Below, in pieces: positions 5,479 to 10,635 of a stretch of DNA of 10,635 nt (position 1 is its first letter; each line of letters begins with the position of its first letter). This stretch comes from Planctomycetia bacterium (GTDB taxonomy: Bacteria > Planctomycetota > Planctomycetia > Gemmatales > Gemmataceae), in contig JANXSH010001105.1 in NCBI GenBank assembly GCA_025356615.1, forward strand, positions 1 to 10,635, written 5' to 3'. Made by a program: the position numbers and the translations under genes. The notes beneath the pieces are model-generated. The model searched no databases, was not told the DNA's origin, and saw only the letters and a list, made by a program, of their open reading frames with translations.

Positions 5479-6471
5479 TCACACATGCAACTCGACCACG
5501 TCCTTGTCGTGCAAGACGTGGTCGCGCGTCACGGTCTGCCCGTCGAAGACGCCCGTGCCCCAGATGCGCGCCGACTTGAGCTTCTCGGCGAAGTCCTGAT
5601 GTACGACCGCCGCGAACTGCGCGACGTTGCTGCCGACGGGGCAGGTGAACGGCGAAGCCATGTCGGCGGGCTTGCCGGGCCGCTTGGTGTAGACGCGGAT
5701 CACGTCCAGCATCCGATAGATCGCGTCGCGCAACCCCTCGAGCTGGTTGCCCGACTCGGCGTCGAGGGTCACGACGGGGAAACGATCCGCGAACATCTCG
5801 CGGACGATCTCGAGCCGCTCCGCCGCGCCTTCGGCGTCGAGCTTGTTCGCGGCGAGGATCGTCCGGACGTGTACGACCGAGGGGTCTTCCGCCTGCGCGG
5901 GGGGCTTGCCGGTGAGGACGGTCTTCACTTGAGCGAGGCGTTCGCAGACCGACTCGGCGGCGAAGGGGCCGTCGTCGTCGCCGAGGTCGAGGACGAGGAC
6001 GCAGGCGTCCGCCGTGCGGATCATGCTCGAGAGGTAGCCCTCGAGGTAGTCCGGCGTGATGGGGGGCGTGTCGATGAGCTGGACCCGCACGTCCTGCCAG
6101 TCCATCATGCCGGGGATCGGCTCGCGCGTCGTGAACGGGTACGGGGCGACCTCCGGCGTCGAGCGCGTGAGCCTGGTCAGGATCCGGCTCTTGCCCGAGT
6201 TGGGGCCGCCGATGAGCAACACCTGTCCCGCGCCCTGGCGCGGGATCTTGTAGCTGACGCCGACCTTCTTGGGGTTCTTCTTCTCCTGCTCGATCTCGGC
6301 CTTCGTGTCGCTGATCTTCGTCTTCAGCTCGGCCTGGAGCTTCTCGCTGGCCTTGTGCTTCGGCACGAGCGTCCACATCCGGCGGAGGCACTCCAGCCGC
6401 TCCTCGGCGGTCTGCGCCTTCTTGTAGTCCGCCTCGGCTTCGAGGTATTGCGGGGTGAGGTTGACGGCCAT
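5479..6471 (-). CDS. DRG/Obg-like GTPase with C-terminal TGS domain
   Basis: A 330-residue predicted GTPase, likely cytoplasmic and ribosome- or RNA-linked as TGS proteins usually are. Residues 1-75 are charged and helical, probably a coiled coil. The G domain follows: G1 GGPNSGKS at 88-95, an Obg-type switch PYPFTT at 110-115, G3 DTPP at 134-137 and G4 NKLD at 209-212. The last 70 residues (from about IRVYTKRPGK) form a TGS domain ending DKDVVELHV, the typical close. The order helical N-terminus, G domain, TGS matches DRG-type rather than classical Obg proteins. The G3 motif has Pro where most GTPases have Gly (DxxG). The ATG at 6469-6471 has AGGA about ten bases before it. A TACAAT box and a 12-base palindrome lie just upstream. 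The gap to the methyltransferase-like gene is 55 bp. Confidence 0.9.
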   Translation of the reverse strand: MAVNLTPQYLEAEADYKKAQTAEERLECLRRMWTLVPKHKASEKLQAELKTKISDTKAEIEQEKKNPKKVGVSYKIPRQGAGQVLLIGGPNSGKSRILTRLTRSTPEVAPYPFTTREPIPGMMDWQDVRVQLIDTPPITPDYLEGYLSSMIRTADACVLVLDLGDDDGPFAAESVCERLAQVKTVLTGKPPAQAEDPSVVHVRTILAANKLDAEGAAERLEIVREMFADRFPVVTLDAESGNQLEGLRDAIYRMLDVIRVYTKRPGKPADMASPFTCPVGSNVAQFAAVVHQDFAEKLKSARIWGTGVFDGQTVTRDHVLHDKDVVELHV

Positions 6472-6497
6472 GCTCGTTGATCCTGAACGCTAACGGG

Positions 6498-6518
6498 CGG
6501 ATCGATCCGATTATTGTA
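6498..6518 (-). promoter_or_regulatory. -10 box and operator-like palindrome before the GTPase gene
   Basis: On the minus strand TACAAT (6513-6518) matches the -10 consensus at five of six positions, but no good -35 box lies 16-18 bases upstream. The predicted start of transcription, near 6506, falls inside the exact 12-base palindrome CGGATCGATCCG (6498-6509). A repressor bound there would block initiation. A palindrome of this length is expected a few times in 10 kb by chance, so only its position makes it notable. Confidence 0.3.
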
Positions 6519-6526
6519 GCGAACCG

Positions 6527-7111
6527 TCATGCGCGAGGCACCGCTCGACTCGCCATCTTCCGCCTCAGCCGGAACACTTCCCCGCCGTGGTACGTCACGA
6601 GGACGGCCCCCACGGCGCAGTGGCGCTCGAAGAGGTCGCAGATGAAGCGCTCCTCGTCGGGCCAGGGGTAGGCGAAGACGATGTCGAGGTCGTCGGGCGC
6701 GAGGTCCATGTCCCCGGAGGTGTCCATCGAGAGCCAGGCGAATTCGTCGCTAGGCTCGGCGGCATGGCCGGGAGGAATGAAGCTGCCGCATATGTATTCG
6801 ACGGGCAACTCGAAGGCGGCGGCGAGTTTGTATGCCGCGCCGACGAGTTCCCTCTCGATCTCGATGCCGGATGCGTCGAATTCCAGCATGGCGGCGAGGC
6901 AGGCGACGACGCCGAACCCGCTGCCCCATTCGCACAGCAGGTTCCCCGGAGCGACTCCCGACTCCGCGAGGGCTTTCAAGACGTTGTAGGCTCCCTCGAA
7001 ATCGCACGGGACGAAGCCGGGGATCCTCCCGTGGAACCGTTCGATGCGCCGGTTCGCCTCGTGCAGGAAGGCACGGACCTCTCTCGGCACGACGGCGTCG
7101 TAGGCGGGCAC
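6527..7111 (-). CDS. class I SAM-dependent methyltransferase-like protein
   Basis: With the first ordinary start codon (GTG at 7109-7111) the protein has 194 residues. The Rossmann-type SAM site is clear: LLCEWGSGFG at 58-67 (E-x-G-x-G-x-G) and GIEIE at 82-86, where Glu84 would bind the ribose. AYPWPDE at 147-153 stands where methyltransferases carry motif IV, and YHGGEVFRLR closes the fold. The substrate is unknown. The start is uncertain: protein-like sequence continues upstream in frame (IPLVDLSVPAYD), and a strong AAGGAG at 7138-7143 lies five bases before an in-frame ATC at 7130-7132. The real protein may therefore begin seven codons earlier at an unusual start. It lies between the helicase (about 50-70 bp away) and the GTPase (55 bp), all leftward, and could be cotranscribed with them. 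Confidence 0.8.
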   Translation of the reverse strand: MPAYDAVVPREVRAFLHEANRRIERFHGRIPGFVPCDFEGAYNVLKALAESGVAPGNLLCEWGSGFGVVACLAAMLEFDASGIEIERELVGAAYKLAAAFELPVEYICGSFIPPGHAAEPSDEFAWLSMDTSGDMDLAPDDLDIVFAYPWPDEERFICDLFERHCAVGAVLVTYHGGEVFRLRRKMASRAVPRA

Positions 7112-7137
7112 GCTCAGATCGACGAGGGGGATAGAGG

Positions 7138-7143
7138 CTCCTT
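7138..7143 (-). promoter_or_regulatory. strong ribosome binding site without a standard start codon at the right distance
   Basis: The minus strand has AAGGAG here. The nearest conventional start in the methyltransferase frame, GTG at 7111, is 26 bases away; CTG at 7117 is 20 away. Only an in-frame ATC (7130-7132) has the proper five-base spacing. This bears on where the methyltransferase-like protein begins. Confidence 0.5.
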
Positions 7144-7183
7144 GCGGTGCGAAAACGGCCCACCCGGCATTCCTGCCGAAGAC

Positions 7184-8926
7184 TCACTCCCCCCAGCGCC
7201 GGTCCCGCCTCACGACCGCCTTCCGCCCCTTGATCCGGGCGTCGCGGAGCGCCTCGACGACCTGGCGGGCCAATGCCTCGGGCACCTCGACGAGCGAGAA
7301 GCGATCGTTCACTTCGATGCCGCCGATCTCCTTGCCGTTGATGCCCGCTTCGTTGGCGATCGCGCCGACGAGGTCGCGCGGCGTCACGCCGGCCTCCCGG
7401 CCCACGCCGATGAAGATGCGTGCCAACCCGCGAGCGAGGGGCCGCACGGGGGTCGGCCCACGGCGGGGGGCGGTGTCGGTCCTCTCCGGGCCTCGCGGCG
7501 CGCTCCGCTCCTGGACGAACTTCTCGCGAACGCGGATCGGGGCCAGGACGTGGGCCGGGATGTCGTCCCGCTCCTGCTCGGCGGGGCCGTTCGCCTTGTG
7601 GGCGAGCTTGATCGCGGCCAGGGCGATGTCCGTGATGTCGAACTCGCCGATCAGTCCTTCGACGACCGCGCGGTACGGCTCCAGGCCGCCCTCGACGATG
7701 GCCTCGCGCAGAGTGGCCCGCGTGCGCTCGAGGCGCTTGGCGCGCAGGTCGGCGAGGCTGGGCACCTGCGCGACATCGATCCGCTGTCCCGTGAACCGCG
7801 CGATGTTCTGGAGTTGGCGGTGGTCGCGCGGGTCGGCGATCGTGATCGCCACGCCCTCGCGCCCCGCCCGGCCCACGCGCCCGATGCGGTGGACATACGA
7901 CCCCATCTCGGGGGGGAGGCTGAAGTTTATGACGTGCGACAGCCCATCGACATCGAGGCCGCGGGCGGCGACATCGGTCGCGACCACAAGCGTGGCCGTC
8001 CCGGCGCGGAAGAGGCGCATGACGCGGTCGCGCTGCTCTTGCGACATGCCACCGTGGAGCGCCTCGGGGCGGTAGCCCCGCGCGCCGAGCGCCTCGGTCA
8101 AATCGTCCACGTCGGTCCGCGTCCGGCAGAAGACGAGGGCGCTGGTGGGCGCTTCCATGTCTAGGATTCGGCCCAGGGCGGCGAGTTTGTAGTCGCGCGG
8201 GATGATGTACGCGGTCTGGCGGACGCGGGGAGCCTCGCCGGGGGCGACGGCGGCGCGGGCGACGCGGATCTCGACGGGGTTAGTGAGATGGCGTCGGCCC
8301 ACGGCGGCGATGTGGGGCGGGATCGTCGCGGAAAAGAGCATGGTCTGGCGCGTGGACGGGGTCGCCGTCAGGATGGCCTCGATGTCTTCGGCGAAGCCCA
8401 TCGCGAACATCTCGTCCGCCTCATCGAGGATCACCGTGGAGACGTTGCCGAGTTTGAGCGTTTCGCGCCGCATGTGGTCGAGGGCGCGGCCCGGAGTCGC
8501 GACCACGACATCGACGCCGCGCTTCAGGCCGCGTAGCTGCCCGTCGAACGCCTGACCACCGTAGACGGCCAGCACACTGATGCCCAGGCTTCGCCCGTAG
8601 CCCTGGACCGCCTCGGCGACTTGCATCGCCAGCTCGCGCGTCGGGACGAGGACGATCGCGGCAGGCCCGGTCTTGTCGCCGCGCGCCACTCCCGAGGTTT
8701 CCGACACCAAACGCTGCACCAGGGGCAGGGCGAAGGCCGCCGTCTTGCCGGTGCCCGTGGCGGCCTGTCCGAGCAAGTCCCGGCCCTCGAGCAGGGGCGG
8801 GATCGCCTCGGCTTGGATCGGGGTCGGCTCCTCGTAGCCCATCTTGGCCAGAGCGTCAGCAAGGCGAGGCATCAATCCGAGAGCAGCGAACCCAGTGTCC
8901 GTCTGCTCTTCAATCGTTTCGATCAT
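7184..8926 (-). CDS. DEAD-box ATP-dependent RNA helicase (DeaD/CsdA-like) with DbpA-type RNA-binding domain
   Basis: A 580-residue cytoplasmic RNA helicase that unwinds RNA duplexes with ATP, probably in ribosome assembly, RNA decay or cold adaptation. First RecA domain: Q motif GYEEPTPIQ (30-38), Walker A AATGTGKT (55-62), PTRELA (95-100), TPGR (144-147), DEAD (168-171), SAT (199-201). Second domain: HGGMSQEQRD (291-300), VATDVAARGLDV (315-326), motif VI HRIGRVGRAG (346-355). A helical region (about 385-490) follows, then an Arg/Pro-rich linker, then a DbpA RNA-binding domain (about 500-575; ARIFIGVGREAGVTPRDLVG and a KGRKAVVRRDRR ending). This order is that of DeaD/CsdA. Motif VI has Val for the usual Thr. 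The ATG at 8924-8926 has no clear ribosome site. The 5' region holds a small hairpin (ACGAAG 8951-8956 with CTTCGT 8970-8975) that could fall in a leader. Confidence 0.96.
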   Translation of the reverse strand: MIETIEEQTDTGFAALGLMPRLADALAKMGYEEPTPIQAEAIPPLLEGRDLLGQAATGTGKTAAFALPLVQRLVSETSGVARGDKTGPAAIVLVPTRELAMQVAEAVQGYGRSLGISVLAVYGGQAFDGQLRGLKRGVDVVVATPGRALDHMRRETLKLGNVSTVILDEADEMFAMGFAEDIEAILTATPSTRQTMLFSATIPPHIAAVGRRHLTNPVEIRVARAAVAPGEAPRVRQTAYIIPRDYKLAALGRILDMEAPTSALVFCRTRTDVDDLTEALGARGYRPEALHGGMSQEQRDRVMRLFRAGTATLVVATDVAARGLDVDGLSHVINFSLPPEMGSYVHRIGRVGRAGREGVAITIADPRDHRQLQNIARFTGQRIDVAQVPSLADLRAKRLERTRATLREAIVEGGLEPYRAVVEGLIGEFDITDIALAAIKLAHKANGPAEQERDDIPAHVLAPIRVREKFVQERSAPRGPERTDTAPRRGPTPVRPLARGLARIFIGVGREAGVTPRDLVGAIANEAGINGKEIGGIEVNDRFSLVEVPEALARQVVEALRDARIKGRKAVVRRDRRWGE

Positions 8927-9249
8927 CAGTTACGGTTACTCATGGCCTCGACGAAGCGCGGAGAAAATACTTCGTCTTGGTTTGGGATGGGCGTATGGGA
9001 GGGGCGGGCATTTTGCCTACGAAGGCGCTAAGAATATTACCCGACAGGGTTAGTGTAGGGGCGTTCGGTCCATCGGACAAGGGGTGAAAGGAGATTTCTC
9101 GACCGCAGGGAGGGGGTTGTCGTAAACTGTAACGCCGGACGAACGTGTAGCCCCGACGCGGAGGGGAGCGAGGAGGACGCGCCTTGCCCCATGACGTATT
9201 GCGCTGTAAATGTGTTGAGTACGAAATCAAGGCTTGATAGAATACACCA
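8927..9249. other. divergent intergenic region
   Basis: These 323 bases separate the leftward helicase and the rightward HExxH gene. The right end holds the good promoter of the HExxH gene. The left end holds a six-base-pair hairpin (8951-8975) and a direct repeat of GTTAC (8929-8940), but no convincing helicase promoter; TAATAT on the minus strand near 9037 is a weak -10 candidate. G-rich stretches at 8985-9010 and 9155-9175 are not part of any ORF with coding character. The long minus-strand frame covering this region is a mirror of the HExxH gene plus low-complexity sequence. I see no RNA gene. Confidence 0.5.
9215..9243 (+). promoter_or_regulatory. sigma70-type promoter placed for a leaderless mRNA
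   Basis: TTGAGT (9215-9220), 17 bases, TAGAAT (9238-9243): four of six and five of six consensus positions with ideal spacing. Only six bases (ACACCA) separate the -10 box from the tandem start codons ATGATG at 9250-9255. Transcription would begin at or next to the A of the start codon, so the message would have no leader and no ribosome binding site. None is visible upstream either. Confidence 0.6.
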
Positions 9250-9740
9250 ATGATGTCCCCGTCCCCTAATCCATTGAGTCCATCGAAACGGCGTGTACGC
9301 CAATCTCGGGTTGCTCGGCTGGCGAAGAGCTTCGGATTTCTGGGTCGAATCGAGTACCGCCATGTGTACAGCCAATCCGGCGGGGCGCAATACGGGCGCG
9401 GCCCGACCGTCGAAGAGGACATCCTGACGGTGTATGCGGAAGCGTTCGAGCGGGATGCCAACCCGGATGACTTTTCGTTGGCGGCCATCATCGCCCACGA
9501 GCGGGGACATCAACTGCTGGCCCGCCACCCGCGAATCGGGCCGAGGCTGGGCGCGGGGATCACGCTCGCGGCGGAGGAAGTGTTGGCTTCGCTGATCGGG
9601 TCGATGGTCTGTGGCGCGGGACGGGATCGCGATTCCTTGGTGTCGAAGGCGACGGCCGAACGACTACAGAGGGGACCGCACCAGAAGATGCGGTGCGTCT
9701 CATTCTTGATCTCCTGGAACTACTCGGAGAATATCTATGA
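9250..9740 (+). CDS. HExxH-motif conserved protein (putative metallopeptidase), frameshifted near its end
   Basis: The frame from ATG 9250 is well-behaved for about 141 residues, with HERGH at 83-87 (zinc-peptidase HExxH) in the segment FSLAAIIAHERGHQLLARH and a following AEEVLASLIGS in which Glu109 or Glu110 could be the third metal ligand. No signal peptide is seen. After QRG near 9672 the frame becomes non-protein-like (HQKMRCVSFLISWNYSENIY) and runs on to 9834. One extra G in the GGGG at 9671-9674 restores a frame reading TAPEDAVRLILDLLELLG and ending at TGA 9738-9740. That stop overlaps the next ATG as ATGA and gives a 163-residue protein. I therefore give the restored end. A peptidase role is inferred from the motif only; I recall similar planctomycete proteins of unknown function. 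The start lies seven bases from a -10 box. Confidence 0.78.
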
Positions 9741-9949
9741 TGGGTCGCAAGACGGCGAAAGAGATTCGCGCGGAACTGGAGGCTGCTCTGTGCGGCCCCG
9801 GTGGTCTCCTCGAAAGGCCGCCCACGGACGGTGACGCGAAGGAGAATCAGGTCGTACAGTCGCTACGCCGATTCCTGACGACGAAGCCGGGGGACGACAC
9901 CACCGAAGCTCCTTCGACCGTGGAGAGCGCGGAGGCAAAAGCATCCTGA
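9737..9949 (+). CDS. small acidic hypothetical protein coupled to the HExxH gene
   Basis: A 70-residue protein starting MMGRKTAKEIRAELEAAL, an amphipathic helix, followed by a Gly/Pro linker, a second helical stretch (VVQSLRRFLTTK) and a disordered acidic and Ser/Thr/Ala-rich tail. No domain is recognised. GGAGA at 9726-9730 is six bases before the ATG at 9737, and the ATG overlaps the restored stop of the HExxH gene by ATGA, so the two are probably translated together and may act together. It ends 19 bp before the stop of the converging gene. I see no terminator in that gap. Confidence 0.7.
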   Translation: MMGRKTAKEIRAELEAALCGPGGLLERPPTDGDAKENQVVQSLRRFLTTKPGDDTTEAPSTVESAEAKAS

Positions 9950-9968
9950 CGGCGAGGCGATGTCGCGT

Positions 9969-10635
9969 TCACTTTTTGCCGAGCAGCAAGTCCACTGGCC
10001 AGCAGCCCCGGACGTGTGGCCCCGGAGATCGCAGGTGGTTCAGGATGTCGGCGGCGTCGCAGCCGGCTTCTTCCAAGGCGTCGGACAGGACTCCGAGGCG
10101 AGCAGCATCGAGTTCGCCCGTAGGGAGGATGCGCTCGTCGTAGGCAGACGAGGCGAGGGTAGCAACTATTGGCGCGAGCCAGGCGGGGTTGATGAATATG
10201 GGACGGAAGGGGTTGCCGATGACACAACGGAGAAAGATCGGGCCGAACTCCCTCGACACTTCGTCATCTCCCAAGCTGCGGAGAAGGTTGATTCGGACTG
10301 GGCCAGGGTAGGCCGCGTTCATTGCGAGGCCCATCCGGCGCATCTTTGTGTCGTAGGCTGTATCCTTTCCCATTTTGTCTACATTCCGATGAAGCGACCG
10401 GACAACCGCTGAAACGCCCCGCTGGTGAACTACTGCGAGTTCTTGATCGGTCGCCGCTAGGTCCGCGTACTGCTCAGCCGTTTCGATGGCTGGTCGAACA
10501 GACTGGAGCGTCAAGTCTTTCCAAATGCGACGGCAGCAACCGCAGGCGAGCAACCGCAGCTTGCGGTCACTGACCTTGATCTTGCCGCGTAGCACCTTCA
10601 GCATCCGTTTCGGATCAGCGCATTCCAGCCACTCG
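9969..10635 (-). CDS. Gemmataceae-type paralogous protein with CCRRIW motif, N-terminus outside the window
   Basis: The frame is open to the right edge, reading EWLECADPKRMLKVLRGK and then KLRLLACGCCRRIWKDL. The C-terminus is RCVIGNPFRP followed later by DALEEAGCDAADILNHLRSPGPHVRGCWPVDLLLGKK. I recall this architecture (an EWL...DP-x-x-ML start, a CCRRIW helix, a GNPFRP block and the PGPHVRGCW-VDLLLGK ending) as a very abundant family of unknown function in Gemmata and relatives. It is the main reason for placing the window there. The first Met inside the window (10602-10604) is not the start, because the conserved EWLECADP lies upstream of it. About 221 residues are visible and only a few should be missing. 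It converges on the HExxH/small-protein pair. Confidence 0.87.
   Translation of the reverse strand, partial: EWLECADPKRMLKVLRGKIKVSDRKLRLLACGCCRRIWKDLTLQSVRPAIETAEQYADLAATDQELAVVHQRGVSAVVRSLHRNVDKMGKDTAYDTKMRRMGLAMNAAYPGPVRINLLRSLGDDEVSREFGPIFLRCVIGNPFRPIFINPAWLAPIVATLASSAYDERILPTGELDAARLGVLSDALEEAGCDAADILNHLRSPGPHVRGCWPVDLLLGKK

Noticed and set aside
5294..6391. 365-residue minus-strand frame whose end reads through the heptamer array (SVQCSVF repeats)
   Set aside because: Shifted frame of the GTPase gene; the low-complexity repeat is the translated tandem heptamer.
5485..6480. 331-residue plus-strand frame, nearly the same span as the GTPase gene
   Set aside because: Mirror of the GTPase frame; Leu/Arg/Asp/Val-rich with no motif, while the minus strand has all G motifs and a TGS domain.
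6587..8164. 525-residue plus-strand frame across the methyltransferase and helicase genes
   Set aside because: It is antisense to two genes with clear motifs and is a product of high GC content; its own sequence shows no domain.
8940..9491. 183-residue minus-strand frame over the helicase upstream region
   Set aside because: Half of it is antisense to the HExxH gene and the rest is Arg/Pro/Ser-rich low-complexity sequence with no ribosome site.
9660..9700. Programmed -1 ribosomal frameshift site
   Set aside because: The bases at the shift (CAG AGG GGA) do not form a canonical slippery heptamer; a missing G by mutation or sequencing error is simpler. The hairpin after it keeps the idea open only as a minor alternative.

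Overview
The window looks like chromosomal DNA of a high-GC planctomycete, most likely a member of the Gemmataceae. The basis is the GC-rich codon use and the left-facing gene at the right edge. That gene has a CCRRIW motif near its N-terminus and a PGPHVRGCWPVDLLLGK ending, which I recall from a large paralogous family in Gemmata-type genomes. Several other genes (a WARM-type small protein rich in Trp, the HERGH protein, a GTPase with a TGS domain) also look like planctomycete proteins. I cannot search databases, so the assignment is from memory of the families. No rRNA, tRNA or CRISPR array was seen.

Layout. Bases 1-105 hold the edge of an uncertain gene. Bases 106-671 have no intact gene. 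They hold a long imperfect palindrome (119-229) and a decayed insertion sequence with both terminal inverted repeats and a scrap of transposase (351-647). Three genes then run rightward: a short-chain dehydrogenase (672-1433), a small conserved Trp-rich protein (1606-2043) and a second dehydrogenase (2177-3073). They meet a leftward block at about 3100, where competing hairpins sit. The leftward block, in its own order, is a DEAD-box RNA helicase (8926-7184), a methyltransferase-like protein (about 7111-6527), a DRG/Obg-like GTPase with a TGS domain (6471-5479), a secreted protein with prenyltransferase/squalene-cyclase-type repeats (5238-4366) and a FolK-SDR fusion (4369-3122). The last two overlap by ATGA. 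A striking foldback element built of inverted arrays of a 7-bp repeat (5264-5475) lies between the GTPase and the repeat protein. To the right of the helicase a promoter with no room for a leader drives a HExxH-motif protein (9250-9740, frameshifted) coupled by ATGA to a 70-residue acidic protein (9737-9949). The window closes with the left-facing Gemmataceae-family gene.

How the genes work together. The helicase, TGS GTPase and perhaps the methyltransferase suggest RNA or ribosome-related housekeeping. FolK makes the pyrophosphorylated pterin for folate synthesis; its fused reductase-fold domain lacks the usual SDR catalytic residues. The most interesting items are this fusion, the heptamer foldback element, and the HExxH/small-protein pair, whose open frame appears to be broken by one missing G in a G-run.
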